DNA from: a virus | Virus record (IMG/VR): IMGVR_UViG_3300035701_000037 | Span: 1 to 58,402 of that record | Length of the DNA: 58,402 nt | Strand: one strand, 5' to 3' | Shown here: positions 24,505 to 33,196 of the stretch, in pieces | How positions within the stretch are numbered: the stretch's first letter is position 1 | How the letters are laid out: every line of letters starts with the position of its first letter | Program-made: the position numbers and the translations under genes | Notes under the pieces: model-generated | Databases searched by the model: none | What the model saw: only the letters and a program-made list of their open reading frames with translations | What the model was told of the DNA's origin: nothing

Positions 24505-24641
24505 GTTGCCTGCCCGGGCTGGGGAGCACAAACTAACATGGCGCTGCCTTCACGCAACATCGGTCAACGCTCCCCGGCCCGGGTCGGGATGATACAACAG
24601 GTGCTATAACAGGTGATATCACAACCGAGGAGGCGAGAAGA
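24505..24641 (+). promoter_or_regulatory. intergenic region with palindrome GTGATATCAC and repeats
   Basis: 137 bases without a gene. Holds the 10-bp perfect palindrome gtgatatcac (24613-24622), a direct repeat of acaggtg (two copies about 12 bases apart, one overlapping the palindrome) and a possible -10 box TATAAC (24605-24610) without a clear -35. It looks like an operator and promoter for the gene at 24642, whose gaggagg site follows directly. Confidence 0.4.
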
Positions 24642-24926
24642 ATGAAACTGAGAGATTGCCTGAAGGAGTTCGCCGCAGACATGGAGGTGCAGTTGTCTGC
24701 CAACGAGTGGCGCGGCGGATGGAACGCGGAGTCGCTCGCGAATATGCTCGCCCGGTTGGACGAGCAGCGGCGGCAGTTGAAGCTCGCGGTCAAGCGCCTC
24801 AGCCAGGGCAAGGTGCAACCGGGCGAGGTCGTGCGGCGCGCGGCGGACGTGGCCAACTACGCGATGATCGTCGCTGATCTAGCCCGGAAGGAAAGGCCAT
24901 CAAATGGCCGCCACGCTCCTGAATAG
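24642..24926 (+). CDS. MazG-like or small helical phage protein
   Basis: 94 residues, ATG with gaggaggcgag. All-helical. RRAADVANYAMIVADLA (about 66-82) matches the EaaDVANfaMmiAD helix seen in phage proteins related to all-alpha NTP pyrophosphatases (MazG-like), but the first metal-binding ExxE helix is not clear. Possible nucleotide-pool enzyme; tentative. Confidence 0.5.
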   Translation: MKLRDCLKEFAADMEVQLSANEWRGGWNAESLANMLARLDEQRRQLKLAVKRLSQGKVQPGEVVRRAADVANYAMIVADLARKERPSNGRHAPE

Positions 24927-25269
24927 GAGCCTCAAAGTTCGGATGACGAAGCGCGAGGCGTTGCGGCTCTACCGACTCATGCGGTGCACCCGTGATTGCG
25001 ATCTGAAAGTCAAGCAGGCGGCGGGACGGTATGCGAGATCCCACAGGGGCCTGGCTTTGGAGCTGGAGCGCCTGGGGTTTGAGGGTGAAGCAATGATTCA
25101 GGAGGTTGACGCCCAAGGGACCATGCTTGTGCTGGTGACCTACAAGGACGGCTGGGCCATGATCGTGCTGCATCCGGACTTGGGCCTGGTCCACCACGAC
25201 TGGCTGCCACGTCAAGGGACCTATACCTACTGTTGGGATCCTTGGCGCAAAAGAGGGAAGGTCAAGTGA
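24904..25269 (+). CDS. tandem paralog 1, unknown
   Basis: 121 residues, ATG overlapping the previous gene by 23 bases. Shares with the next gene TKREALRLYR, an LELERLG helix, the strand GTMLVLV and a LHPDLGLVHHDWL end. The two genes are a tandem duplication. No recognised function; C-terminal part rich in Trp/Tyr. Confidence 0.6.
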   Translation: MAATLLNRSLKVRMTKREALRLYRLMRCTRDCDLKVKQAAGRYARSHRGLALELERLGFEGEAMIQEVDAQGTMLVLVTYKDGWAMIVLHPDLGLVHHDWLPRQGTYTYCWDPWRKRGKVK

Positions 25270-25580
25270 TTGCAGCGCTGGACGCGAGGGGCAGCCTCCG
25301 GATCACGAAGCGGGATGCCCAACGGGTCTACAGAGTCCTGAACGGCCTGTATGATGCCGGTCACGCACGGATGGAAGCAGCCCAAGACGAAACGCAATGG
25401 CACCAGGCCTTGGGCCTGGAAATGATGCGGCTAGGACTTCGCGGCGAACCGCGAATCTGGTACCGCGATGACTCAGGCACAATGCTCGTGCTCCTGATGT
25501 CGCCGGGCCACGGTGCCCAAATGTTGCTGCATCCGAAAAAGGGGCTGATCTTTTACGAATGCCTGGCGGCTGCCCCATGA
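25266..25580 (+). CDS. tandem paralog 2, unknown
   Basis: 104 residues from GTG 25266 (GTGA overlap; gagggaagg upstream). Paralog of the previous gene: TKRDAQRVYRVL, LEMMRLGLRG, GTMLVLL, LHPKKGLIFYECL. Keeping both suggests that each is useful, but the role is not visible. Confidence 0.6.
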   Translation: MIAALDARGSLRITKRDAQRVYRVLNGLYDAGHARMEAAQDETQWHQALGLEMMRLGLRGEPRIWYRDDSGTMLVLLMSPGHGAQMLLHPKKGLIFYECLAAAP

Positions 25581-25894
25581 AACCCTTCATAGTCGAGATT
25601 TATGAGGGATCTCTGCGGGACACTGTCGTCGTGACGTTCCCGAGGACGCGGGAAGAGATATGCAACCCGCTGCTGCACCAGATCTTTACGGTCGACCCCG
25701 AGGATCCGCATGAGGAGTTACCCATGTGCAGCCTGCTACTGGAGATGACGCGTAGGCAATGGCGCCTGCTGCGGCAGCGGCTCGGCGCCAGGCGCGGCCG
25801 TCGCTTGGTTCTGGAAATCAGGGAGGAGAACGCCCCGGCAGAGCCAGGGTGGATTGACCCGCGGTTCGCAGTGGGCAGGAAGGGAGAGCAATGA
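25577..25894 (+). CDS. small protein, unknown
   Basis: 105 residues, ATGA overlap with the previous gene. A short alpha/beta N-terminus (KPFIVEIYEG...VVVTFPRT), a helical middle with MTRRQWRLLRQRLG, ending basic. No zinc site or membrane segment. Unknown family; part of a four-gene overlapping string. Confidence 0.55.
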   Translation: MKPFIVEIYEGSLRDTVVVTFPRTREEICNPLLHQIFTVDPEDPHEELPMCSLLLEMTRRQWRLLRQRLGARRGRRLVLEIREENAPAEPGWIDPRFAVGRKGEQ

Positions 25895-26433
25895 CCCCCG
25901 CTGTGCGGACGATCTGCGTGGATTTCGACGGCACGATCTGCGAGTACGCGTTCCCGAAGTGCGGACCACCACACTGGCAGGTGATCGCGGCTCTCCGGAG
26001 CCTGAACAAGAGCGGCTGGCGAATCATCATCCACAGTTCGCGGGTGAATCGGGATTGGTCGGCGGAAGAGCGTCGCCGGCGGACGGGCGACATGGTCGAA
26101 TACCTCTACGTGCACAGTGTGCCATTCGACCAGGTTTGGGGGGCTGAACTTAGTTCCCATCTGCCAGGCCGTTGCCCCGGTGGTTTATGCCCGGATGGCC
26201 GAATCGTCGAACTGAATGGCGACGCGGAGTTAAAAGTCTGCGTCCGGGTGCACTTCCCCGACCGCGATGTGGGCAAGCCCATCGCCCACGTCTACCTCGA
26301 CGATCGCGCTCTGCCGGTGGTGCCTCGCGTCGGCAGTCAGGTCTGGCCGGCATATACCGAGCATGAGATCATCAGCGCCTGCAGGGAGATAGCCGACTGG
26401 GCGGACCGCGAACATTCGCCGGGCACGGCCTGA
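25891..26433 (+). CDS. HAD-superfamily hydrolase
   Basis: 180 residues, ATGA overlap. Motif I VDFDGTIC gives nucleophile D11 and acid D13; motif II is HSSR (about 49-52); the last motif is YLDDRA near 145. An insert (about 85-135) rich in Pro/Gly may set substrate. Small soluble HAD phosphatases act on nucleotides or sugar phosphates, so a nucleotide- or end-processing role is possible. No kinase domain attached. Confidence 0.8.
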   Translation: MTPAVRTICVDFDGTICEYAFPKCGPPHWQVIAALRSLNKSGWRIIIHSSRVNRDWSAEERRRRTGDMVEYLYVHSVPFDQVWGAELSSHLPGRCPGGLCPDGRIVELNGDAELKVCVRVHFPDRDVGKPIAHVYLDDRALPVVPRVGSQVWPAYTEHEIISACREIADWADREHSPGTA

Positions 26434-26460
26434 AGAGCAGGCAAGCGAGTGGTATAATAG

Positions 26461-27132
26461 GTGGCGATGACGATCGCGCGCGATAAGATCCGCCCGAACC
26501 CGTGGAATGCGAATGCATTCGACCCCGACAACTATCCCAAGTTGATCGAAAGTCTGCGCGATCGCGGCATCATGGAACCGCTGAAGGTGATGCCGGATCC
26601 CGATGCGCCTGGTTGGTTTCTGCTCGTGGACGGGTATCATCGGTGGCTGGCGGCCGAGATCCTCGACATCGCGGATCTGCCCTGCGAGGTCTGGGACATC
26701 TCGATCGAGGAAGCGAAGATCCGCGGACTGCAACTGAATTATCTACGCGGCCAGCCCGTCCCGCAGCGCCTCGCCGCCCTGCTGCATGACCTGAATGCTG
26801 AGCAGTCGGTGGAGGATCTCGCCAAGATCCTGCCGTGGTCGGCAGGCGAAATCGAGCAGGCGATGGAGATCATGCGGCTGCCGCCGGATCTGCAGGAGCG
26901 CCTGGACCGCGAGGCCGCGGACCAGTCGGCCCGGGCCCCCGTTCCGGTGACAGTGATCTTGGTGGGCCCGGAGTTCGATCGGTTCGAGCAGGCGATGGCC
27001 ACCGCGAAGAATGAACTGGGACACAACGCGTGGCGGGGCCAGTGCCTTGCTCGCATATGCGAGGCCTACATCCTCGACGCCGACCAATCCGGCGGCGACG
27101 CCCAATCGGATGAGCCGAGAAAGGCCGGATAG
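26461..27132 (+). CDS. ParB-like nuclease-domain protein
   Basis: 223 residues; GTG 26461 or ATG 26467. ParB-like domain: IRPNPWNANAFDP, LRDRGIMEPLKV, LVDGYHRWLAAEI, and a C-terminal HTH (SVEDLAKILPWSAGEIEQAMEI). GYHRW replaces the GxRR box of classical ParB. A DNA-binding or regulatory role is more likely than plasmid partition. One of three ParB-like genes in the window. Confidence 0.75.
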   Translation: MAMTIARDKIRPNPWNANAFDPDNYPKLIESLRDRGIMEPLKVMPDPDAPGWFLLVDGYHRWLAAEILDIADLPCEVWDISIEEAKIRGLQLNYLRGQPVPQRLAALLHDLNAEQSVEDLAKILPWSAGEIEQAMEIMRLPPDLQERLDREAADQSARAPVPVTVILVGPEFDRFEQAMATAKNELGHNAWRGQCLARICEAYILDADQSGGDAQSDEPRKAG

Positions 27133-27136
27133 GAGC

Positions 27137-27640
27137 ATGGAATTCTGGCGCCATGAAGGGCGATGGCATGTGGAAATGGATGCCTACGAGTGGGCACTCC
27201 TCGGCGCATTCCGGCGGGCGCATCTATTGCCAGACAAGGTCCTTCGGACATTCGTGAAATTTGCCGATCACCGGATACCAGCGGCTGACCGCATCGATGG
27301 CACGATCGTCATGCAGATGAAGGGCGGAACCACTCGATATCCGCCCGCCGCCTGTCAGTGGCTTCGACGCCATTTCCGGTGTTTGTCCGCCACAGAGGAC
27401 TTCGACTGGGCCGCGATCAGAAAACGCCTGCAGCGGATCGTGCCTTTGCGCAGGTTTTTCCCGTGGGAAACGGTTGATGAGGTCCTGGTGGCCCTTTACA
27501 GAGAGCAACGATCGCATGATCGGTTGGAAGCCATCGAACTTCGTCGGAGGCAGCGCCACGAGGAACAGACTTGTCGATCCGACATTATGCAGGGAGAAGG
27601 GGACGACAGGCACGAATCGGGGGAGGCCGAGGAACCTTGA
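27137..27640 (+). CDS. unknown protein between ParB-like genes
   Basis: 167 residues, ATG six bases after aggag. Mixed alpha/beta, rich in Arg, Trp and Phe (RRFFPWETVDEVLVALYREQ). The C-terminus is charged and probably disordered. No motif recognised. TTGA overlap with the ParB-methyltransferase gene. Confidence 0.55.
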   Translation: MEFWRHEGRWHVEMDAYEWALLGAFRRAHLLPDKVLRTFVKFADHRIPAADRIDGTIVMQMKGGTTRYPPAACQWLRRHFRCLSATEDFDWAAIRKRLQRIVPLRRFFPWETVDEVLVALYREQRSHDRLEAIELRRRQRHEEQTCRSDIMQGEGDDRHESGEAEEP

Positions 27641-29013
27641 GCAACCTTGGATACCTTATCGAGCTGTGGAGCATCGGGCACCTGCGGGCGAACCCGCGCA
27701 ATTACCGGGCGCACCCGCCCGAGCAGATCGAGGTATTGCGGCAGAATATCCGCAGACATGGCCTTGAAAAGCCGATCGTGGTCGCCGAGGACGGCACGAT
27801 CCTGGCCGGCCACGGCATCCTCGAAGCCGCGCGCCTCGAAGGCTATGAACAAGTCCCGGTCCATATCTACCATGGGGGCGATGCAGAGGCATTTCTGATC
27901 GACGATAACGGGAGCGATCGTCTGGCCCAAGACGATGAGCGCATCCTAGTGCAGTTGCTGCGCGAGCGGCAGTCGGCGGGCACACTGGGATCCACCGGAT
28001 GGACTGATGACGACCTGCGGGAGATGATGGCGCGCCTCGATATGTTGGACGAGGGCCTGCCGGCGGATCCGGGGGCCGGCGAGCCGCCGGCGCACGCGGT
28101 CACGCACCGCGGCGAGGTCTGGGTGATGGGGCGGCACCGCCTGATCTGTGGCGACTCCCGGGACGCGAGGGTGATGGAAACGATCCTCGCCGGCGAGCGG
28201 GCGGCCCTGTGCGTGACCTCGCCTCCCTACGGTGTCGGCAAGGAGTACGAGGAGAAGGGCATCACGCCCTGGTTCGAGACCGTCCGGCCAGTCATTCAGA
28301 ACCTGGCCCGGTTCGCGGAGATCGTGGTCTGGCAGATCGGCGATCTCTACACGACCGGAAGCCAGTTCATTGAGCCCACCATGGCACATTCCGCGCAGAT
28401 CTTTCTGGATGCCGGCATGCGGCCGATCTGGACCCGCATTTGGGAGAAACAGGGGATGAATTTCGGCATCGGCCCTTACCACCTGGTCTCGAACAAGCCG
28501 GTGCAGCAGTACGAGTACTTGGCGGCATTTGCCAGCGCACTGGCCGAGGACGCGGGCGGCGAGGTGCCCGAGATCCGGGAGTATGGCTTCGTCTGCGCCT
28601 TTGCGGGGGCGCAATACCGCTTCCTGCGCCGCCTGACCCAGGCGGAGCGGCGGGCATGGGGATACGCGGGAATCTGGCGCATCAACACGGTCGTCGAGAA
28701 CAAAGAGCACCCGGCGATGTTCCCGCTGGAGATCCCGGAGCGCTGCATCCGCATGCACAGCGACCCCGACAATCTGGTCCTGGAACCATTTTCTGGCGCA
28801 GGAACGACCATAATTGCCGCAGAAAGGCAGGGCAGGCGCTGCTGCGCGGTGGAATTGTCACCCGCCTACTGCGACGTGGCCGTGGACAGGTGGCAGCGCA
28901 TGACGGGTTTGCAGGCGCAGTTGGAGGGCAACGGAGCACTGTTCGACGAACGGCGGCAGCGGGATGGGGCAGCCGCGGCATCGGGCGCATTTGGCGGTCG
29001 CGAAGGGGGATGA
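27637..29013 (+). CDS. ParB domain fused to DNA methyltransferase
   Basis: 458 residues from TTG 27637 (TTGA overlap, gggggagg upstream). Residues 1-105 are a ParB-like domain (LRANPRNYRAHP, LRQNIRRHGLEKPIVV, GHGILEAARLEG). Residues 150-440 are an N6-adenine/N4-cytosine methyltransferase: catalytic TSPPYG (194-199), SAM site EPFSGAGTT (383-391), CAVELSPAYC. This fusion is common in phages and prophages next to terminase genes, as here. It may methylate and mark phage DNA before packaging; target unknown. Confidence 0.88.
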   Translation: MSNLGYLIELWSIGHLRANPRNYRAHPPEQIEVLRQNIRRHGLEKPIVVAEDGTILAGHGILEAARLEGYEQVPVHIYHGGDAEAFLIDDNGSDRLAQDDERILVQLLRERQSAGTLGSTGWTDDDLREMMARLDMLDEGLPADPGAGEPPAHAVTHRGEVWVMGRHRLICGDSRDARVMETILAGERAALCVTSPPYGVGKEYEEKGITPWFETVRPVIQNLARFAEIVVWQIGDLYTTGSQFIEPTMAHSAQIFLDAGMRPIWTRIWEKQGMNFGIGPYHLVSNKPVQQYEYLAAFASALAEDAGGEVPEIREYGFVCAFAGAQYRFLRRLTQAERRAWGYAGIWRINTVVENKEHPAMFPLEIPERCIRMHSDPDNLVLEPFSGAGTTIIAAERQGRRCCAVELSPAYCDVAVDRWQRMTGLQAQLEGNGALFDERRQRDGAAAASGAFGGREGG

Positions 29014-29017
29014 CGCC

Positions 29018-29584
29018 TTGCCGAGGGGGCCGGAAGAGCGGGAGGCGATCAAGCAGAGGCAGGACCGGGCGTGGCATTTGCACACGATCAGGAAGCTGAC
29101 CGTGCCCGAAGTGGGCCGCGTGCTCAACGTCTCGGAGCGGACCATCCTGCGGGATCTGGCCGCGGCGCGGCGGAAGAACCTGGCCGCATTCAGGAAAGAC
29201 GCGAGCAAGGCCGACTGGCTGATGATCAACGCCATGGAAGCCCTCGGCGAATCCAACGCGATTATGCGCCAGGCGTGGACCGATCTGGTCAGTTCGCCGG
29301 AGGGATCGGCAGTGCGCGCCGGCTTCCTCAACGTCTTGCTGCGGGCGCTCGAGCGACGCATCGAGATCCTGCAGTCGCTGGGGCTGCTGGCCAAGGCGCC
29401 GGAAAGGATGTTGATGGGTGACCTCGATATCTCTCAACTCTCGGATTCAGAGCTTGAGGCTCTCCACGCGGGGCTCAAAGCGGAAGAGGAATGTCTTGCT
29501 CTCCCAGCTGGAGCGGGCGATCCGGGACCGGCGGAATCCGGCGGCGTGGATGCAGTCGTGCCTGCAGATCCGAACCAAAGATAG
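29018..29584 (+). CDS. terminase small subunit-like HTH protein
   Basis: 188 residues from TTG 29018 (aaggggg upstream). N-terminal basic HTH: IRKLTVPEVGRVLNVSERTILRDLAAAR (quoted in parts: TVPEVGRVLNVSERTI, about 27-42). A helical oligomerisation region follows, then an acidic tail. Position directly before and overlapping the large terminase gene makes it the DNA-recognition subunit of the packaging motor. The 3' end overlaps the terminase by about 90 bases in another frame. Confidence 0.75.
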   Translation: MPRGPEEREAIKQRQDRAWHLHTIRKLTVPEVGRVLNVSERTILRDLAAARRKNLAAFRKDASKADWLMINAMEALGESNAIMRQAWTDLVSSPEGSAVRAGFLNVLLRALERRIEILQSLGLLAKAPERMLMGDLDISQLSDSELEALHAGLKAEEECLALPAGAGDPGPAESGGVDAVVPADPNQR

Positions 29585-31037
29585 ACGAGCTGTCCAGTTG
29601 GCGCCGAACGCGGTGCAGGTGCAGTATCTCGCCGAGCGCACCAACCGGGATGTGATACTCAAAGCGCGGCAGGTCGGGATCACGACGATCGTCTCCGCCC
29701 TATTCTTCTACGACACGATCACCAGGCCGAACACGGCATCGGTCATCGTCGCCCACGACCGCGAGAGCACGGAGCTCGTATTCCGCATCGTGCAGTTATT
29801 CTGGCGGCGGCTGCCGGACGCAATTCGGGAGAGGGCCGGGCCAACACATTTCGCTAGCCGGCGGGAGTTCTTCTGGCCGGCGATCAACAGCCAGTTCTAC
29901 ATCGGGACGGCGGGGGCTGTGACGTTCGGACGCGGCCAGACAATCAACAACTTGCACTGTTGCGAGTTCGCCTTCTGGCCCAGAGCCGAAGAATCAATGG
30001 CGACCCTGCTGGAGGCCGTGCCGGCGGACGGGCGAGTGGTCATCGAGTCCACGGCCAACGGAGTGGGCAATCATTTCCACACGGTATGGCGGGCGGCCGT
30101 GGACAGGCAGAGTACATTCCGAGCGCACTTCTTCCCCTGGTGGCGCGAGCCAGCATACCGATTGGCGGGCGAGCCACTCGGAGATCTGAGGGCCGATGAG
30201 GCCGCGCTGCGGGCGCAGGGATTCGATGATGACCAGATCCGCTGGCGCCGGACTAAGGAGCGCGAGCTCGGCGAGCGCTTCGTCCAGGAACACCCCGAGG
30301 ACGACGTGACTTGTTTTTTGGCCAGCGGGCGATGTTGCTTCGATGCCCTGGCATTGCGCCAGTTGCTCGGCCACATAGGCTCGGAGCCGCCGCCGCGGCG
30401 TGTGCTCGGACTGGAGAATGGCGCCGGAGCCACCTCGTTCGCGCCGGCGCACTTGCTCCTCTGGGCTTACCCCGAACGCGGGCATCTCTACGCCATCGGA
30501 GCGGACGTGGGCGAAGGACTGGCTGGAGGCGACGCCTCGTGCGCACAGGTGATAGACCGTGAGACCGGAGAACAGGTGGCGGAGCTGCATGGGCGCGTGG
30601 CACCGGATAGGTTCGGGCATTTGCTGGACGTCCTCGGCCGCTATTACGGCATGGCGACCATCGGGGTCGAGCGCAACAACCACGGGCATTCGACGCTCAA
30701 CACGCTGCGCAATGTCTGCCACTACCCCAGGCTCTACTACTACATGCGCTACGACCGCACTGCGCGGAAGAACCAGCCGGTGCTGGGCTGGCCGACCGAC
30801 CAGGCCACGAAGCCGATCCTGGTTGACGACCTGGTGGCGGCGGTGAACGGCGGTCACCTGCGGGTGCATTCGCCCGGGCTGGTGGATGAGTGTCTCACGT
30901 TCATCTCGAAGGACAATGGCGGGCAGGAGGCGCAAGAGGGCAAATACGATGACAGGGTGATGGCTGCGGGGATCGCCTGGCAGGTGCGCAAGCGTGGCGT
31001 CGCACGCGGCACCACCCAGAGGCCGCGAGGTTGGTGA
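29496..31037 (+). CDS. terL: terminase large subunit
   Basis: 513 residues from TTG 29496 (agagga six bases upstream); GTG 29418 is an in-frame alternative adding 26 residues. ATPase: Walker A-like KARQVGITT, acidic Walker B region LHCCEFAFWP, coupling motif ESTANGVGN. Nuclease: ADVGEGLAGGDAS, GVERNNHGHS, and DDRVMAAGIAW near the C-terminus. This packages DNA into the prohead through the portal encoded at 31371. Headful packaging would suit a circularly permuted genome. Confidence 0.9.
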   Translation: MLSQLERAIRDRRNPAAWMQSCLQIRTKDRRAVQLAPNAVQVQYLAERTNRDVILKARQVGITTIVSALFFYDTITRPNTASVIVAHDRESTELVFRIVQLFWRRLPDAIRERAGPTHFASRREFFWPAINSQFYIGTAGAVTFGRGQTINNLHCCEFAFWPRAEESMATLLEAVPADGRVVIESTANGVGNHFHTVWRAAVDRQSTFRAHFFPWWREPAYRLAGEPLGDLRADEAALRAQGFDDDQIRWRRTKERELGERFVQEHPEDDVTCFLASGRCCFDALALRQLLGHIGSEPPPRRVLGLENGAGATSFAPAHLLLWAYPERGHLYAIGADVGEGLAGGDASCAQVIDRETGEQVAELHGRVAPDRFGHLLDVLGRYYGMATIGVERNNHGHSTLNTLRNVCHYPRLYYYMRYDRTARKNQPVLGWPTDQATKPILVDDLVAAVNGGHLRVHSPGLVDECLTFISKDNGGQEAQEGKYDDRVMAAGIAWQVRKRGVARGTTQRPRGW

Positions 31038-31252
31038 CCGCCCAACCCAAAGCCGATCAGAACTGGCAAGACCTCTGCGAGGGGTTGGCGCGCGCCTCCG
31101 AGACTATCGGCGGATACGGGCGTCTCTCGGTGGAAATCGTCTTTCACGGCGGCGCGCCAGTGGACCTGCACGTCCACGAACGGGTGAATCACTACCGCCT
31201 GGGCAGTACGAAACCTCCATTGACAGGGCGGTCGCCCCTGGCTACACTCTAG
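31034..31252 (+). CDS. small protein, DUF2292/YezD-like
   Basis: 72 residues from GTG 31034 (GTGA overlap with terL). GYGRLSVEIVFHGGAPVDLHV resembles the short beta-hairpin of DUF2292/YezD-type proteins. Its last codons contain the complete promoter of the first structural leader RNA (TTGACA at 31220), so the gene end has a second function. Confidence 0.55.
   Translation: MTAQPKADQNWQDLCEGLARASETIGGYGRLSVEIVFHGGAPVDLHVHERVNHYRLGSTKPPLTGRSPLATL
31220..31248 (+). promoter_or_regulatory. sigma70-type promoter of leader RNA A
   Basis: TTGACA (31220-31225), exactly 17 bases, TACACT (31243-31248). It lies inside the end of the gene 31034-31252. Transcription would start near 31255, just ahead of the conserved ACAACTGAATA. 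It would drive the portal-head genes if the terminator at 31293-31337 is bypassed. Confidence 0.75.
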
Positions 31253-31254
31253 GC

Positions 31255-31337
31255 AACTGAACAACTGAATACTCGCCGGCGTTGCGATGACGAGGCGAGC
31301 CGCTTCAAGCCCACAGAGGGCCGGCGGCTCGCCTTTT
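31255..31337 (+). promoter_or_regulatory. leader RNA A: conserved motif plus alternative stems before portal gene
   Basis: Contains ACAACTGAATA (31261-31271), then ctcgcc (31272-31277) which can pair with ggcgag (31294-31299). The bases 31294-31303 can instead pair with 31324-31333 to form the terminator, so the two stems exclude each other. A 22-base core (31275-31296, starting GCCGGCGTTG and ending GACGAGGC) is repeated with a single change in leader B (35753-35774). This is the architecture of an attenuator, riboswitch or antiterminator RNA; the signal is unknown. No known riboswitch class is recognised. Confidence 0.65.
31293..31337 (+). terminator. intrinsic terminator in leader A
   Basis: aggcgagccgc (31293-31303) pairs perfectly with gcggctcgcct (31324-31334), 20-base loop with its own gccc/gggc hairpin, followed by a TTTT run (31334-31337). 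It lies between a strong promoter and the portal ATG, 33 bases before it. Confidence 0.8.
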
Positions 31338-31370
31338 GTATTGACTGCAGGATCGAAGAAGGAGCCGACT

Positions 31371-32900
31371 ATGGCGATCGATTTCAGGACGTATCCGCCG
31401 GCCGGCCACACAGACAGAGTGGCCGCCTACGGCAAGTTCGAAAAACTCTTCATCGGGGACCACAAGACAGTCTTCAATGTGCAAGTCGGCCCCTATCAGG
31501 CACTGCGCTACATCGTGGCCAATTTCCCGCAAACACTCTCGCGACTTTGCGCCGACATGCTCTTCGGCGAGCAGCCGGACTTCATGGCCGGCCAGCAGGA
31601 GGGACCCGAGCGCGAAAAGGCGCAGGCGGCGCTGGACAGCATGACCCAACTCAACAGCCTCCACGTGGTCAATTACGAATCGGCTCTCTCGAATTCTTTC
31701 CGGGGGGATGCTATCTACAAGGTCTGGTGGGGCGCCCCGGCCGGCGACTTCGGCGTGGAGAGCAAACCGCGCGCAGTCATCCAGGAAGTCCCCGCCGCGA
31801 TCTACTTCCCGGAGGTGGCCGAGGACGACGTGCGGGAGATCCGTCGGGTCACGCTCGCGTGGACAAAGCGCGATCCCAAGATCCCCACCATGCAATACCT
31901 GCGCGTCGAGGAACACGAGCCAGGCACGATAAAGCATCGCTTACTGCTGCTGACTGGCCAATCGCCCGGGCAGGAAGTGCCCCTCAACACGCTCGAGGAA
32001 TACAAGAACCTCCCGACAGAGGAAGAGACCGGCCTGCCGGTTATCCCGGTCGTGCATATCCCGAACTTCCGCTATGGCTCGCGCTTCTGGGGCATCAGCG
32101 ACTACCAGGGTCTCGACGCCCTCTTCGAGGCAATGAACAACCGCCTGTCGCAGATCGAGATCGTACTGGACAAACACGTGGCCCCGAAGATCATCTTGCC
32201 TCCCGGGTTCATCGACGATCAAGGCAAAGTGCGGTTCGACTCGATGGAGGCGGTGGAAATGACGGCGGGAGATATGCCGCCGAGTTACCTCACGTGGGAG
32301 GGACAGCTTACGGCCGCCGGCGCGCAGTACGATCGCCTGCTCGACCTGCTGATGATCACGGCCGAGATCGCGCCATCGTTGTTCGGTCTGGAGAAGTTCG
32401 GGCTGGCGGAGAGTGGCCGTGCATTGCGGCTGCGGTTGCTGCGGACCCTGGCGAAGATCAATCGGAAGCGCCTCTACTACGACCGCGGGCTGGCAGAGGT
32501 ACTGCTGATTGCACAGATGCTGGACGCAGCCAAAGGCGCGGGGGGTTATACGCCGGTGAAACCCAATATCCAGTGGGCGGACGGTCTCCCGGAAGATATC
32601 GTCGAGATGGTGCAGACGGAGGCCCAGCGATTGGCGGCGGGCAATAGCTCGATCGAATCCTCGATTCGGCGTTTGGACGGGCCGGATGCGGTGGAGGCGG
32701 AGATGGATCGGATCGCCGAGGAAGCGGGCCTATTTGGGGCCCTGATGGGCGCGACCGGCGGCCGTGGCGGGAAGGTCGAGCCCCCAGCCGTCCCCGGAGG
32801 CACGAGCGGCCAAGGCGGGCAACAGGGTGGGACGACCGAAACCCCAGGCCAGACCACCGGGGCAGCGGCCGGGGCACAACCAACCGGAGCCACCCAATGA
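31371..32900 (+). CDS. portal protein
   Basis: 509 residues, ATG with aaggag. Portal features of the SPP1 gp6/phage_prot_Gp6 type: a wing and stem region with NFRYGSRFWGISDYQG...LFEAMNNRLSQIEIVLDKH, LFGLEKFGLAESGRALRL (repeated in many portals), and a Gly/Gln/Thr-rich disordered C-terminus from about 470. It follows the terminase and precedes the head morphogenesis gene, the standard order. Twelve copies would form the DNA entry ring. Stop overlaps the next ATG. Confidence 0.9.
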   Translation: MAIDFRTYPPAGHTDRVAAYGKFEKLFIGDHKTVFNVQVGPYQALRYIVANFPQTLSRLCADMLFGEQPDFMAGQQEGPEREKAQAALDSMTQLNSLHVVNYESALSNSFRGDAIYKVWWGAPAGDFGVESKPRAVIQEVPAAIYFPEVAEDDVREIRRVTLAWTKRDPKIPTMQYLRVEEHEPGTIKHRLLLLTGQSPGQEVPLNTLEEYKNLPTEEETGLPVIPVVHIPNFRYGSRFWGISDYQGLDALFEAMNNRLSQIEIVLDKHVAPKIILPPGFIDDQGKVRFDSMEAVEMTAGDMPPSYLTWEGQLTAAGAQYDRLLDLLMITAEIAPSLFGLEKFGLAESGRALRLRLLRTLAKINRKRLYYDRGLAEVLLIAQMLDAAKGAGGYTPVKPNIQWADGLPEDIVEMVQTEAQRLAAGNSSIESSIRRLDGPDAVEAEMDRIAEEAGLFGALMGATGGRGGKVEPPAVPGGTSGQGGQQGGTTETPGQTTGAAAGAQPTGATQ

Positions 32901-33196
32901 GTCCACCAATTGATCGCGAGTGCCGCAGGCTTGCGTCTGCGGTTATCTGGAGAGCATTCCTAGATGCCACGAGCCCGGAACAGGCGCACCAGTGTGAAAC
33001 TCACGCGATTGCTGGGAGACAGAACCACGAAGAGGCCCGCCGTTTCTTCGACCGTGGCTCGCCTGGCCTGGACTTCTGGTGCGATATGGCAGGGATGGAT
33101 GCGGAGACAGTCTCCGTCCGGGCCGTGGTATTGATCGCTCGCGCGGATGCTACCAGGCGCGCGCCGATCGCCGCGCAAGGCGGCATGGCCCCGTGA
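32897..33196 (+). CDS. small protein after portal, unknown
   Basis: 99 residues, ATGA overlap. Helical N-terminus (IDRECRRLASAVIWRAFLDA) and scattered Cys. This pattern (a short protein of mainly helix after portal) occurs in several phages with no assigned role. Overlaps the next gene. Confidence 0.55.
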   Translation: MSPPIDRECRRLASAVIWRAFLDATSPEQAHQCETHAIAGRQNHEEARRFFDRGSPGLDFWCDMAGMDAETVSVRAVVLIARADATRRAPIAAQGGMAP

